Notes: a model not told the origin generated them from the sequence alone. A stretch of DNA of 64,000 nucleotides from Candidatus Aegiribacteria sp. MLS_C (GCA_002030045.1 LQBI01000035.1:88807-152806); one strand, 5' to 3'. Shown: positions 1 through 8,475, counted from the first letter of the stretch. Numbers and translations are program-made.

Positions 1-306
1 TACCGATAGGACTGCCAGTGCAAGGAAGGACGCTCCGCTGATAGCGCAGGAGACCGGCAGCCTTCCGGATGCCACGGGTCTGGTGCTCTTCTCCGGATGG
101 TTCCGGTCCCTCTCCCTGTCGGCGACGTCGTTCATCAGGTAGACGGAACTCGATAGAAGGCTGAAGCCAACAGCTCCCAGCGCTGTTATGCCAAGGGCCC
201 TGGGATTGGTCCAGTGGTCGGCGAAGAGGATGCCGGCGAAGACGAAGAGATTCTTCGTCCAGGATCGGACCCTGAGGCTCTGGAGGAATGCGCTGACAGT
301 GTTCAT
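1..306 (-). CDS. UbiA-family prenyltransferase, decaprenyl-phosphate phosphoribosyltransferase-like (5' part only)
   Basis: The reverse complement from 306 reads an open frame to the window edge (102 codons, no stop). It begins MNTVSAFLQSLRVRSWTKNL and later has an aspartate-rich motif NDVADRERDRNHPEKSTRP followed by ASGRL. The RxxxWxKN start and the NDxxDxxxDxxHPxKxxRPxASG block are typical of the UbiA branch that transfers 5-phosphoribosyl-1-diphosphate to polyprenyl phosphate (DPPR synthase). This is a membrane enzyme of arabinose-type glycan precursor synthesis. The first Mg-binding Asp motif is intact. The gene continues beyond the left edge. An AT-rich TATTAT lies about 10 bases before the ATG, and the decayed IS begins only 44 bp upstream, so the IS may have altered its promoter. 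Other UbiA subfamilies remain possible because only the N-terminal third is visible. Confidence 0.8.
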   Translation of the reverse strand, partial: MNTVSAFLQSLRVRSWTKNLFVFAGILFADHWTNPRALGITALGAVGFSLLSSSVYLMNDVADRERDRNHPEKSTRPVASGRLPVSCAISGASFLALAVLSV

Positions 307-350
307 GTGCTCTATAATACTTCAAGCAGAGTCCCCGAGAAAGCGCCTGG

Positions 351-390
351 TGTCTCATTCTGGTGCCGGGCCTTGAAAATGAGACATTAC
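351..390 (+). repeat. Left terminal inverted repeat of the decayed IS
   Basis: Begins TGTCTCATTCTGGTGCCGGG and ends GAGACATTAC. It pairs with 1295-1334 in inverted orientation, differing at six of 40 positions. Confidence 0.8.
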
Positions 391-437
391 CAGAAGCTAT
401 GAATGTAGATAGGGACTCCTGAACGATCGACACAGTA

Positions 438-1160
438 TCAGCATTCCAGCATCCATATTGAGATCTTGGCACCGAACTCCCAGTTCGCTGCCGCCTTGCC
501 GTGCTTGATGGAACGAACGTGAGGCTGTGATATGCCTGCCATCCGGTAAGGGATGTTACGCTTCTTCTCATTGCACATCTCCTTCTGCTGACGGTAAACC
601 TCATGAATCACGAGAAGCTTCCGATACCGATCCCGGCTGAGATTCTCAATGGATACTTCTTCGGAGAGCGTTTCTATATGATAAAGGCCCCTGCGAATGT
701 ATCCCGGCTGCTTCCGAATAGCTTTGCGAAGCTTACCGCATGCTTTCTTCTTCTTCGCCGCTCTCAGGTAATCGCGCCGGGCATTCTCCAGGTAGGTCCT
801 GTGCTTCGTGCTGCCAGGTGGTCGAAATTCCTGAAGAGTATCGATGATCCCTTCGAGACATTCCCGTGAGCTGTTGAGAAGCTTCAGGTCAGCAGGGAAG
901 GCTATGTCAGCAGGTGATACGGTGGCATCAAGAATGAGCTTCCCACGGTTACGGGGCCTCTTATCAACATCATCTTCTTCTGGAGGACCATCATCCTGAC
1001 CCCGGGCAGGGCTGCTCAGACTCTTCCTGTACTCCTCCTCGTTAATCGACCATGGAATTACTTCTGCGAGTTTTACTCAGCGATTATCCGCACTGAGATA
1101 CTCTCAGAAAGGACTGTTGAATTCAATGAATTCCAGCTGATGACTGCTGTGTTTGAACAA
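438..1160 (-). pseudogene. Transposase remnant, IS1182/IS5-type DDE family, with in-frame stops
   Basis: Read on the minus strand from 1160 the frame gives QLEFIEFNSPF, a stop, EYLSADNR, a stop, VKLAEVIPWSINEEEYRKSL, then a long open stretch with RGKLILDATVSPADIAFPAD, YLENARRDYLRAAKKKK, RKAIRKQ, LLVIHEVYRQQKEM and ISQPHVRSIKHGKAAANWEF, ending at a stop at 438-440. These blocks match the N-terminal and middle parts of IS1182/IS5-group transposases as I remember them. The second stop (1077-1079) replaces the Trp of the usual NRWVKLAE motif (TGG to TGA). The first stop is at 1104-1106. The family normally continues well beyond the position where this frame ends, so the C-terminal catalytic part is missing. 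The gene is non-functional. Confidence 0.8.
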
Positions 1161-1294
1161 TGATGCCTCCAGGTGCAAGGGTTGTATCCATTATAAGATA
1201 TCAATCGTGCATCAATATACTTGATATGTTTCTATCTATAAAGATTTCAAATAGTTATCCCATATTCAGTAGACCCTGAATACAGTTCTACAAA

Positions 1295-1334
1295 GAAATG
1301 TCTCTTTTCCCGGGCCCGGCACCAGAATGGGACA
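1295..1334 (-). repeat. Right terminal inverted repeat of the decayed IS
   Basis: Its complement begins TGTCCCATTCTGGTGCCGGG, matching the left repeat at 351-390 at 34 of 40 positions. The GC-rich centre GGGCCCGGG differs most. Confidence 0.8.
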
Positions 1335-1461
1335 TTCATAACCGGGCGTGTTATTCCGGTCGCGGTCGTTTATATTCCAGTGTCGCTCACTGCAGCGATT
1401 CCGATCACGGTACATGTGATACTGAATTCTCCGTAAGACGTCACTGGAAGCAGGGTGAACG

Positions 1462-3522
1462 ATGAGAACCGTACTGATGGTCCTGCTGTCGATCCTGTCG
1501 GTCTCCTTCGCCGATGATTACAAAGTGGAGGAGTACGGCAACTCTCAGACCGGCAGGATAGAGACCGTGCTGGAAGACCAGCTGGCGGTACGGGTTCTCG
1601 ATTCCCGCGGAAGACCCCTGGAAGGCGTTGAAGTAGTCTTCGAGACCTATTCCGACGGCGGCTCCATCGCGTATCCGTTCACCGGGGTTGATCCCACGAT
1701 AATCGAAGGTGATACCGCATCAGGTGATTTCTCAGCGGTGAGGCTCCTCACGGACGATGAGGGATTCGCCGGGATATCACTCAAGCTCGGGGACGAGACC
1801 AGCAACAACAGTGTTGACGCCAGGGTGCACTTTTCCGCCGACAGGGAGGAGAGGGTCCACTTCTCCGCTCTGGCGGTGGACCTGAGGACCATCATCTTCC
1901 AGATCATAGGCGGCCTGGCCATCTTCCTGCTGGGCATGAAGATGATGTCCGAGTCACTTCAGACCGTGGCCGGAAGCAAGATGCGTTCGATACTCAAGAA
2001 GATCACCTGCAACAGGTTCGCGGCTCTTGCTGCGGGAGCCCTCATGACGGCGGTCATTCAGAGTTCCAGTGCGACTACCGTGATCGCGGTGAGTTTTGTC
2101 AACTCGGGACTGATGGTGCTTCAGCAGGCGGTAGGAGTCATCATCGGGGCCAACATAGGTACCACCATCACCGGCCAGCTGATTGCCTTCAAGATAACTA
2201 GCTACGCATTCCCAATAGTGGCGGTTGGATTCACAATGTTCGCTTTCGCCAGGACTCGCAGGAACCAGTTCTGGGGAAGGGCCGTGGTGGGTCTGGGTCT
2301 AATATTCCTCGGCATGACGCTGATGAGCGACGTCCTGGTTCCCCTCAGGAGCAGCATGGCGGTGAAGAACTTCTTCACCGATTTCAGCGCGAATCCCCTC
2401 CTGGCTGTCTTCGCCGGTACGGTTCTGACCTCGATAATCCAGAGTTCCAGCGCAACAGTGGGCCTGACCATGACCCTGGCAGGTGCCGGGCTCATCGACC
2501 TGCAGGGCGCCTTCTACCTCGTCCTGGGAGATAACATCGGAACCACCATCACAGCTCAGCTGTCGGCGATAGGAGCCAGCAGGACCGCCAGGCAGACCGC
2601 CATGGCTCATACTCTCTTCAACTTCATAGGCGCCATCTACATGGGAATCCTGATCTCCGACAACGGAGGGTTCGTGCTCAACCTGGTAAGGTCCACATCC
2701 AGCCACCCTCTGCGCCAGGTAGCCAATGCGCACAGCATGTTCAACATACTGAACGCCGTCGTGTTCCTGCCGCTGGTGCCCTTACTCGCCAGGCTCTGCA
2801 GGTTCCTGATACCCGACAGGGTACAGGTACAGGCAGAGGAAATCGAACTGCGGCTGGAGGAACACCTGCTGGATTCACCGGCCCTGGCCATAGACAACCT
2901 GGAGAGGGAAATGGTCAAGATGGCGGCCTACGCCGAGGAGACCGTCAAAGGAGCAGTATCCTGCTTCTTCCGGGGTTACCCTAAGCAGAACACCATAATG
3001 TCAATGGAGGACAGGGTCGACTTCATGCAGAGGGACCTTACGATATACGCCTCGAAGCTGTTCCAGAGGGATCTGGACCAGGAACAGTCGCTGAAGCTCC
3101 CGGTGATAATACACACCATAAACGACCTGGAGAGGATTTCCGATCACGCCGTGAACATCGTCGAAGCCAGGGGTAGGGTCACCAGCAACCTGGACACGGA
3201 CATCAGCGAGATGAGTTCGTCTGCACTGAAGGCCTCGGAAATGGTGCTGAGGATGCTGGACAACACAAGGATATCCCTGGAATCACACTCCAGGGAGGCC
3301 TCGCAGGCGGTCCTGGAGCTGGAGGCCAGGCTTAACGGGCTGGAAGAGGACGCCCGGGAACTGTATACCGACTGTCTGACCAGACGGGGGCAGGACGGTC
3401 TGCAGAGGCTGGCCCTGCTGGATTTCACTGATTACTGCGAGAGAATAGGCGATCACCTTACCAACATTGCGCAGTCCCTCCTCGGAGGAGGCGTCTGGCA
3501 CGGCACCGACGACCTGACCTGA
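1462..3522 (+). CDS. Na/Pi cotransporter family protein with N-terminal Ig-like domain and C-terminal PhoU domain
   Basis: This 686-residue protein is a predicted sodium-coupled phosphate symporter (NptA/YjbB type) of the inner membrane. It has a signal-like N-terminus, an extracytoplasmic beta-rich Ig/invasin-like segment at about residues 20-130 (RVLDSRGRPLEGVEVVFE), then two Na/Pi-cotransporter repeats. Each repeat carries the hallmark QSSSAT motif (about residues 198 and 325) and a G(A/D)NIGTTIT motif. A PhoU-like helical domain follows from about 490 to the end. The Ig-like extension before the transporter is unusual for the family but occurs in some homologues. A purine-rich GGAAGCAGGG precedes the ATG. 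It stands alone between the IS relic and the GTPase gene, with no pst/pho genes near. Confidence 0.9.
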   Translation: MRTVLMVLLSILSVSFADDYKVEEYGNSQTGRIETVLEDQLAVRVLDSRGRPLEGVEVVFETYSDGGSIAYPFTGVDPTIIEGDTASGDFSAVRLLTDDEGFAGISLKLGDETSNNSVDARVHFSADREERVHFSALAVDLRTIIFQIIGGLAIFLLGMKMMSESLQTVAGSKMRSILKKITCNRFAALAAGALMTAVIQSSSATTVIAVSFVNSGLMVLQQAVGVIIGANIGTTITGQLIAFKITSYAFPIVAVGFTMFAFARTRRNQFWGRAVVGLGLIFLGMTLMSDVLVPLRSSMAVKNFFTDFSANPLLAVFAGTVLTSIIQSSSATVGLTMTLAGAGLIDLQGAFYLVLGDNIGTTITAQLSAIGASRTARQTAMAHTLFNFIGAIYMGILISDNGGFVLNLVRSTSSHPLRQVANAHSMFNILNAVVFLPLVPLLARLCRFLIPDRVQVQAEEIELRLEEHLLDSPALAIDNLEREMVKMAAYAEETVKGAVSCFFRGYPKQNTIMSMEDRVDFMQRDLTIYASKLFQRDLDQEQSLKLPVIIHTINDLERISDHAVNIVEARGRVTSNLDTDISEMSSSALKASEMVLRMLDNTRISLESHSREASQAVLELEARLNGLEEDARELYTDCLTRRGQDGLQRLALLDFTDYCERIGDHLTNIAQSLLGGGVWHGTDDLT

Positions 3523-3569
3523 TGCTGGTTTTCTCTGAGTTGACAATCACATGCCGGTCTGAGAGATTA

Positions 3570-3682
3570 ACCGGGTCGAGTCCGGTCAGAACAGGCCGGA
3601 ATTCTTGCACGATGGGAGAGGCCGAACCGAAGAAAACCGGTTCGCTGTTGCTTTCCCGCAAGCAGTCATCCACTTGCGGAAA
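3570..3682 (+). promoter_or_regulatory. Structured leader with three hairpins before the cPGS-like gene
   Basis: In the 169-nt gap before the ATG at 3692 there are three inverted repeats: ACCGG/CCGGT at 3570-3586, CGAACCG/CGGTTCG at 3623-3644 with an A-rich 8-nt loop, and CCGCAAG/CTTGCGG (extended by TTT/AAA across one bulge) at 3652-3682. The last stem ends inside the GGAAAGGA ribosome-binding region, so folding could affect translation. I do not recognise a known riboswitch family. Confidence 0.4.
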
Positions 3683-3691
3683 GGACGACAG

Positions 3692-5017
3692 ATGAGCAAG
3701 ATCAGAACTCTGATCCTGGGCGCCGCCGGGCGCGATTTTCACAATTTCAACGTAGTCTACAGGAATGATCCCGACTACGAGGTAGCGGCCTTCACCGCCA
3801 CCCAGATCCCCGACATCGACGGGAGGATGTACCCGCCCAAGCTGGCCGGTGACCTATACCCCGAGGGGATTCCCATACTCTCCGAGGAAGACCTGGAGGA
3901 CATCATCAGAGACCGTGGAATAGAACTCTGTGTGATGTCCTACAGCGACCTGTCGAATGACAGCGTGATGGAACTCTGTGCCAGGGTGAACTCCGCGGGT
4001 TCAGATTTCACGCTGCTCGGGGCCGAGAGGACCATGCTCAGGAGCAGCAAGCCTGTCATATCTGTATGTGCAGTAAGGACCGGTTGCGGCAAGAGCCAGA
4101 CCACCAGGAGAGTCATCGAGATACTGCAGAAGGCGGGGAGGAAGGTGGTGGCCGTAAGGCATCCGATGCCATACGGAGACCTCGTCGCCCAGCGGGTGCA
4201 GAGGTTCGAGAAGATAGAGGACCTGAAGAAGCACAACTGCACCATCGAGGAGATGGAGGAGTACGAGCCCCACATAAGAAGGGGGAACGTCATCTATGCC
4301 GGAGTTGACTACGAGGCGATATTGAGGGAGGCCGAGAAGGAAGCCGACATAATCCTCTGGGACGGCGGAAACAACGATACCTCATTCTACCGCCCTGACC
4401 TCCTCATAACCGTCGTCGATCCTCACAGGCCCGGTCACGAGGTGTCCTACTACCCCGGCCAGACCAACCTCCGCATGGCGGACGTGGTGGTCATCAACAA
4501 GATAGACAGCGCCTATCCGGAGGACGTCGATACGGTCCGTGACAACATCAGGGCCGTGAACCCGGAAGCCGTAATCGTTGACGCCGCCAGTCCCATCACT
4601 GTAGATGATCCCTCGGCCATCACCGGGGCAAGCGTTCTGGTGGTGGAGGACGGACCGACCCTTACCCATGGGGATATGGAGTATGGAGCCGGTTTCGTGG
4701 CAGCGGAGAAGTACGGTGCCGAGGACTGCATCGACCCCAGACCGTATGCGGTGGGTACCATAATAGAGACCTACGAGAAATACTACGCCGACCGTGAGGA
4801 TGCCTACATACTACCGGCGATGGGTTACGGTGAGGACCAGATGAAGGACCTCCAGCAGACCATCAACGCATCGGACTGCGATACCGTGATAATCGCGACG
4901 CCGATAGACCTGACCCGCGTTATCAAGATAAACAAGCCGGTGGTGAGAGTGGGCTACGACCTTCAGGAGATAGGGAAGCCGGACCTTCCCCAGGTACTGA
5001 GGAGATTCACAGACTAG
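3692..5017 (+). CDS. Cyclic 2,3-diphosphoglycerate synthetase-like P-loop GTPase
   Basis: A 441-residue protein. The ATG at 3692 (MSKIRTLILGAAGRDFHNFN) follows AAAGGACGACAG and is preferred to an in-frame start 87 bases upstream. It has an N-terminal Rossmann-like part with the GAAGRDFHNFN opening that is characteristic of the family, a P-loop TGCGKSQTT near residue 130, a Walker B-type WDGGNND, and VVINKID as the NKxD guanine-recognition motif. Members are annotated as cyclic 2,3-diphosphoglycerate synthetases after the archaeal enzyme, but most bacterial homologues have no tested function, so a metal- or nucleotide-dependent ligase/GTPase is all that is safe to say. It lies directly upstream of korDABC, with a strong hairpin between. 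Confidence 0.75.
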   Translation: MSKIRTLILGAAGRDFHNFNVVYRNDPDYEVAAFTATQIPDIDGRMYPPKLAGDLYPEGIPILSEEDLEDIIRDRGIELCVMSYSDLSNDSVMELCARVNSAGSDFTLLGAERTMLRSSKPVISVCAVRTGCGKSQTTRRVIEILQKAGRKVVAVRHPMPYGDLVAQRVQRFEKIEDLKKHNCTIEEMEEYEPHIRRGNVIYAGVDYEAILREAEKEADIILWDGGNNDTSFYRPDLLITVVDPHRPGHEVSYYPGQTNLRMADVVVINKIDSAYPEDVDTVRDNIRAVNPEAVIVDAASPITVDDPSAITGASVLVVEDGPTLTHGDMEYGAGFVAAEKYGAEDCIDPRPYAVGTIIETYEKYYADREDAYILPAMGYGEDQMKDLQQTINASDCDTVIIATPIDLTRVIKINKPVVRVGYDLQEIGKPDLPQVLRRFTD

Positions 5018-5039
5018 CTGGAACGGAAATGTCTCACAA

Positions 5040-5074
5040 TGCAGAAGGCAGGATCGAAATCCTGCCTTTCTGCA
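5040..5074 (+). terminator. Strong hairpin between the cPGS-like gene and korD
   Basis: TGCAGAAGGCAGGAT (5040-5054), loop CGAA, then ATCCTGCCTTTCTGCA (5059-5074): a stem of about 15 bp with one bulged T. No U-run follows, so it is either a non-canonical terminator or an mRNA-processing/attenuation element that separates the GTPase gene from the kor operon. Confidence 0.6.
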
Positions 5075-5121
5075 CAATCGCTTGACCGCCCGTGCGATCG
5101 AATAAGGGAGGTACAGGTTCA

Positions 5122-5481
5122 ATGGCAAAGAGTTCCTCACCTGCTGAGAAAGCCTCCACCGCTGACAGCAGCGGTGGCAAGGTGAAGGAGAAAGCCACGA
5201 AGGGAGCAGAACCGAAGGAGCCGACATCCTTCGTTCATATTTTTCCCGACTGGTGCAAAGGCTGCGGAATATGTGTGGCATTCTGTCCCACCGGCGTGCT
5301 GGAGATGAAGGGACAGAAGGCGGTGGTCGCGCACCCCGAGAAGTGCGTCCGCTGCTATCTGTGCGCCAGGAGGTGCCCGGACTTCGCCATAGGCATCGAG
5401 GACAGCGAGGGGCGGGTTGACGATACCCAGGACAAGAACAAGAACGGTTCTGAAGACAGGGGAGAAGGTGGTTCAAGGTGA
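5122..5481 (+). CDS. korD: 2-oxoacid:ferredoxin oxidoreductase, ferredoxin-like delta subunit
   Basis: A 119-residue protein starting at the ATG after GGGAGG (5106-5111). Residues 1-40 are a low-complexity Lys/Glu/Ser-rich tail. The rest is a 2[4Fe-4S] ferredoxin with CKGCGICVAFCPTGVL and CVRCYLCARRCP cysteine clusters (from about residue 44). It accepts electrons from the TPP site of the alpha/beta subunits. The stop overlaps the korA start by 4 bases (GTGA), so it is the first gene of a translationally coupled korDABC operon. The hydrophilic N-terminal extension is longer than usual. Confidence 0.9.
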   Translation: MAKSSSPAEKASTADSSGGKVKEKATKGAEPKEPTSFVHIFPDWCKGCGICVAFCPTGVLEMKGQKAVVAHPEKCVRCYLCARRCPDFAIGIEDSEGRVDDTQDKNKNGSEDRGEGGSR

Positions 5482-6620
5482 TAGTGCCCTGGGGAGAGAC
5501 CAGACTTGTTCAGGGCAACGAAGCCGTTGCTCTAGGCGCCATTGCCGCCGGAATCGGCTTTTTCGCGGGATATCCCATCACTCCTTCCACCGAGATCGCC
5601 GAGCTGCTGGCGCGTTACATGCCGCTCAAGGACAAGAAGTGGATACAGATGGAGGATGAGATCGCCAGCATCAGCGCCCTGATAGGAGCCAGGCTGGCAG
5701 GTTCGAAATCAATGACCGCCACCAGCGGCCCCGGCTTCAGCCTTATGCAGGAGGGTATAGGCTACGCGTGCATGACCGAAGTGCCCCTGGTCCTTGTCAA
5801 CGTGATGAGGGCCGGACCGTCAACCGGTCTTCCCACCCAGGCGGCGCAGGGTGACGTGATGCAGTCCAGGTGGGGTACCCACGGCGACCATCCGGTGATA
5901 GTCCTCGCTCCCTCCAACGTGATGGAGTGCTTCGAACTCACAGTTAGGGCCTTCAACCTCTCGGAGATATTCAGGAACCCCGTGATACTGATGCCCGACG
6001 AGATAATAGGCCACATGCGCGAGAGGATAACCTTCCCGCTCAGGGAGGATGTCCACGTCGAGAAGATACCGGTGCCGGACGTACCGGTGGAATGGTACGA
6101 GCATTACCACGAATCAGCCTCGTACGTTTCTCCTATGGCGATCTTCGGAAGCGGTTACCGTTTCCACGTGACGGGACTTACCCACGACAAACAGGGGTTC
6201 CCCACAAGGAAGGAGAACGAGGTTATCGCAAAGATGGAGAGGCTAAAATACAAGATCACCAGAAGACTGAGCGAACTGGAGGACGTAAGGATGCACGGCA
6301 TGGAAGACAGCCGTGTGGTGATATTCGCCTACGGTTCGGTCTACCGGTCGGCCCTTGCCGCCCAGGCGATCCTCAGGAAGAGAAAGAAGAGGGTGGGAGT
6401 ATTCCGTCCGGTCACCCTGTGGCCCTTCCCGGACAGAACGGTCAAGGAGAACCTCGATTCCAAGGAAGTAGTCCTGGTGCCGGAACTCAACCAGGGACAG
6501 ATGATACACGAGGTGGAGAGAATGACCGCGGATGCCGTCAGAGTGGTCCCCCTGCACAGGGTGGACGGCTACGAGATCACACCCGAGGAAATCGTCAACG
6601 CAGTCATGGAGGTGGTCTGA
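5478..6620 (+). CDS. korA: 2-oxoglutarate:ferredoxin oxidoreductase alpha subunit
   Basis: A 380-residue alpha subunit (pyrimidine-binding and core domains of pyruvate:ferredoxin oxidoreductase-type enzymes). It carries GYPITPSTEIAE near the start, SGPGFSLMQEGIGYA, and NVMRAGPSTGLPTQAAQGD, which fits the Kor/Vor class. The start is GTG at 5478, overlapping korD. With KorB, KorC and KorD it would interconvert a 2-oxoacid (2-oxoglutarate or a branched-chain oxoacid) and acyl-CoA plus CO2 with reduced ferredoxin. Substrate choice cannot be settled from sequence by eye. The operon order D-A-B-C is common in anaerobes. Confidence 0.9.
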   Translation: MIVPWGETRLVQGNEAVALGAIAAGIGFFAGYPITPSTEIAELLARYMPLKDKKWIQMEDEIASISALIGARLAGSKSMTATSGPGFSLMQEGIGYACMTEVPLVLVNVMRAGPSTGLPTQAAQGDVMQSRWGTHGDHPVIVLAPSNVMECFELTVRAFNLSEIFRNPVILMPDEIIGHMRERITFPLREDVHVEKIPVPDVPVEWYEHYHESASYVSPMAIFGSGYRFHVTGLTHDKQGFPTRKENEVIAKMERLKYKITRRLSELEDVRMHGMEDSRVVIFAYGSVYRSALAAQAILRKRKKRVGVFRPVTLWPFPDRTVKENLDSKEVVLVPELNQGQMIHEVERMTADAVRVVPLHRVDGYEITPEEIVNAVMEVV

Positions 6621-7462
6621 TGCCTACCGTCCTGCCTTACGAATACAAGTATCTCAGGGCCAAGAAACGCTTCCCCCATGTCTGGTGCCCGGGATGCGGC
6701 ATCGGAATAGTGCTGGGTTCCATCATACGTTCGGTCCACGCATTGCAGTGGGACCTGGACGACATAGTGATGGTCTCGGGAATAGGCTGCACCTCAAGGA
6801 TGCCGGTCTACGTCGACTTCAACACTCTGCACACGACACACGGGCGGAGCCTGGCATTCGGTACGGGTGTGAAGATGGCGAACCCCGATCTTAACGTTAT
6901 GGCGGTAATGGGCGACGGAGACGCGCTGGCCATCGGCGGCAACCACATAATACACGCTGCACGCCGCAACATCGACATTACTGCTATCATCGTCAACAAC
7001 AACAACTACGGCATGACAGGGGGGCAGTTCTCGCCCACAACCCCAGCGGGAGCCCGTACCTCCACCACTCCCTACGGAATGATAGAGCCCAGTTTCGACG
7101 TATGCAAGCTCATGGAAGGCGCCGGCGCAACCTTCGTCGCCAGGGGGACGGTCTATCATGTAACCGAGCTGGACAACATCCTCCTCAAGGCTTTCAGGAA
7201 GAACGGTTTCAGCGTGGTGGAGGTCCTGGCGCCGTGCCCGACCAATTTCGGCAGGGCAAACCGCCAGGGCGGACCTGTAGAGATGATGAAGCTCCTGAAG
7301 AACAATACGATAAACCTCAGCCAGCTTAAAGCCATGAAGGAGGGGGAGGCAACTGACAAGATTGTCCGGGGCATATTCGTCGACCGGGATGTACCTTCCT
7401 ACGACGAAAGGTACAGGGAGCTATGTGAGCAGGCGAAGAAGGCTGCGGAGGCTGCGAAATGA
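6620..7462 (+). CDS. korB: 2-oxoglutarate:ferredoxin oxidoreductase beta subunit
   Basis: A 280-residue TPP-binding subunit. The ATG overlaps the korA stop by one base (TGATG). HVWCPGCGIG near residue 20 supplies the CxGC signature of the beta subunit. The TPP/Mg motif is GDGDALAIGGNHIIHAARRN around residue 97, followed by NNNNYGMTGGQ and the substrate-side SPTTPAGARTSTTPYG. All family landmarks are intact and the length is normal. It is coupled to korA and korC. Confidence 0.92.
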   Translation: MPTVLPYEYKYLRAKKRFPHVWCPGCGIGIVLGSIIRSVHALQWDLDDIVMVSGIGCTSRMPVYVDFNTLHTTHGRSLAFGTGVKMANPDLNVMAVMGDGDALAIGGNHIIHAARRNIDITAIIVNNNNYGMTGGQFSPTTPAGARTSTTPYGMIEPSFDVCKLMEGAGATFVARGTVYHVTELDNILLKAFRKNGFSVVEVLAPCPTNFGRANRQGGPVEMMKLLKNNTINLSQLKAMKEGEATDKIVRGIFVDRDVPSYDERYRELCEQAKKAAEAAK

Positions 7463-8076
7463 AGAAACACTACGAAGTAAGACTGTCCGGTGCCGGAGGC
7501 CAGGGTCTGGGGCTTGCAGGCAGGGTCTTCTCCGAGGCTTCAATCGAGGCGGACTACAATGTATGCCAGACCCAGAGCTACGGTCCGGAAGCCAGGGGAG
7601 GCACCAGCAGGACCGACATCATTATCTCCAGGAAGGAGATACTCTATCCCAACTGCAGGCACCTGGACATACTGCTGGCAATGAACCAGGAGAGCGCCGA
7701 CAAGTATGCCGACGAGGTCGATGAGGACGGTATGATCCTGGTGGACGGCACCTACGTGAACCAGCCGCCTCCGGGCAGCAGGGTATACTCCTTCCCCCTG
7801 ACCGCGCGGAGCCTTGAGGAGTTCAATACACCGGTGGCAGCCAATATCATCGCCATGGGTATGCTGGCATCGCTTGGAAGGCTCTTCAGCATTGACGTAT
7901 GGGTCAGGGCCATCGAGAAGACAGTTCCCCCCAGGTTCCTCAGAATGAACCTGGACGCCTTCGAGATAGGCCACAGGGAAGGCAGGGAGATACTGAACGT
8001 CGAAGAAGGAAGGGTCCCGATGGCATACGACAGGAAGCAGCCGGTTCCGGAGGCCCTCAAGAGGAATAAGCGGTAG
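7459..8076 (+). CDS. korC: 2-oxoglutarate:ferredoxin oxidoreductase gamma subunit
   Basis: A 205-residue gamma (CoA-binding) subunit, last gene of korDABC, overlapping korB by ATGA. It begins with the signature VRLSGAGGQGLGLAGRVF and carries QTQSYGPEARGGTSRTDIII, both diagnostic of the gamma domain of 2-oxoacid:acceptor oxidoreductases. It is slightly longer than the usual 180-190 residues because of a basic C-terminal tail (DRKQPVPEALKRNKR). The next gene is convergent and only 6 bases away. Confidence 0.92.
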   Translation: MKKHYEVRLSGAGGQGLGLAGRVFSEASIEADYNVCQTQSYGPEARGGTSRTDIIISRKEILYPNCRHLDILLAMNQESADKYADEVDEDGMILVDGTYVNQPPPGSRVYSFPLTARSLEEFNTPVAANIIAMGMLASLGRLFSIDVWVRAIEKTVPPRFLRMNLDAFEIGHREGREILNVEEGRVPMAYDRKQPVPEALKRNKR

Positions 8077-8082
8077 CAGTTA

Positions 8083-8475
8083 CTAGAGCTTTTCCATGTG
8101 ATCGACGAAATCGGTAACGACGAAGGCCCGAATGGTGTTGCACTCCGGATCGCAGGGGGTCATGAAGAACCCGTGCCTGTCAGGACCGTATCCGGTTGCC
8201 ACGCCTGTGAATTCCTCACCGTCCCGGAAGACCACCTTCAATTTCGAACCGTAACCCGCTGATTTGCCGGGGTCGAAATCGCTGGCTTCGCGGTAATCCG
8301 GGTCGCCGTCGAATTCCTTGACTATGAAGACCGCCTTGAGCCTGTCAACGTTGACCACGTGCACACTTCCGTCGGTCCTGTCTGCAAGGTGGAACATCCT
8401 CCTGTCAGGAGCGAAGTCGTTCGTGAATCCCTTCAGCACGTTACCGTCCGCGTACCTGGCGACTATCTTGTTCAT
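8083..8475 (-). CDS. Small soluble protein, DUF6982-like
   Basis: A 130-residue protein. The start at 8475 (MNKIVARYADGNVLKGFTND) is chosen because AGGAG sits 6 bases upstream; a longer in-frame start at 8541 has no such site. No signal peptide or membrane segment is seen. The N-terminal KIVARYADGNVLKGFTNDFAPDR resembles a short beta-barrel domain (DUF6982/PilZ-like) that I only tentatively recognise. The C-terminal half has a PCDPECNTIRAFVV stretch. It is convergent with korC and in the same direction as the radical SAM operon, but ahead of it by 84 bases, so it could be the distal gene of that operon. Function unknown. Confidence 0.65.
   Translation of the reverse strand: MNKIVARYADGNVLKGFTNDFAPDRRMFHLADRTDGSVHVVNVDRLKAVFIVKEFDGDPDYREASDFDPGKSAGYGSKLKVVFRDGEEFTGVATGYGPDRHGFFMTPCDPECNTIRAFVVTDFVDHMEKL

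Larger units (their letters stand above)
351..1334. mobile_element. Decayed insertion sequence (IS1182/IS5-like) bounded by 40-bp inverted repeats
   Basis: A 984-bp unit is delimited by two 40-bp imperfect inverted repeats (351-390 and the complement of 1295-1334, 34 of 40 identical, both starting TGTC). Its only coding content is the transposase remnant at 438-1160 on the minus strand. The remnant carries internal stops and lacks the C-terminal half of a DDE transposase, so the element is a relic with a probable internal deletion. No convincing target-site duplication is visible outside the repeats. It sits between the UbiA-family gene and the Na/Pi symporter gene and explains the otherwise gene-free 307-1461 stretch. 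Confidence 0.8.

Noticed and set aside
3570..3682. A known riboswitch class in the leader of the cPGS-like gene.
   Set aside because: No conserved core of the TPP, cobalamin, SAM, fluoride or other familiar riboswitches is visible; only the stems are reported.
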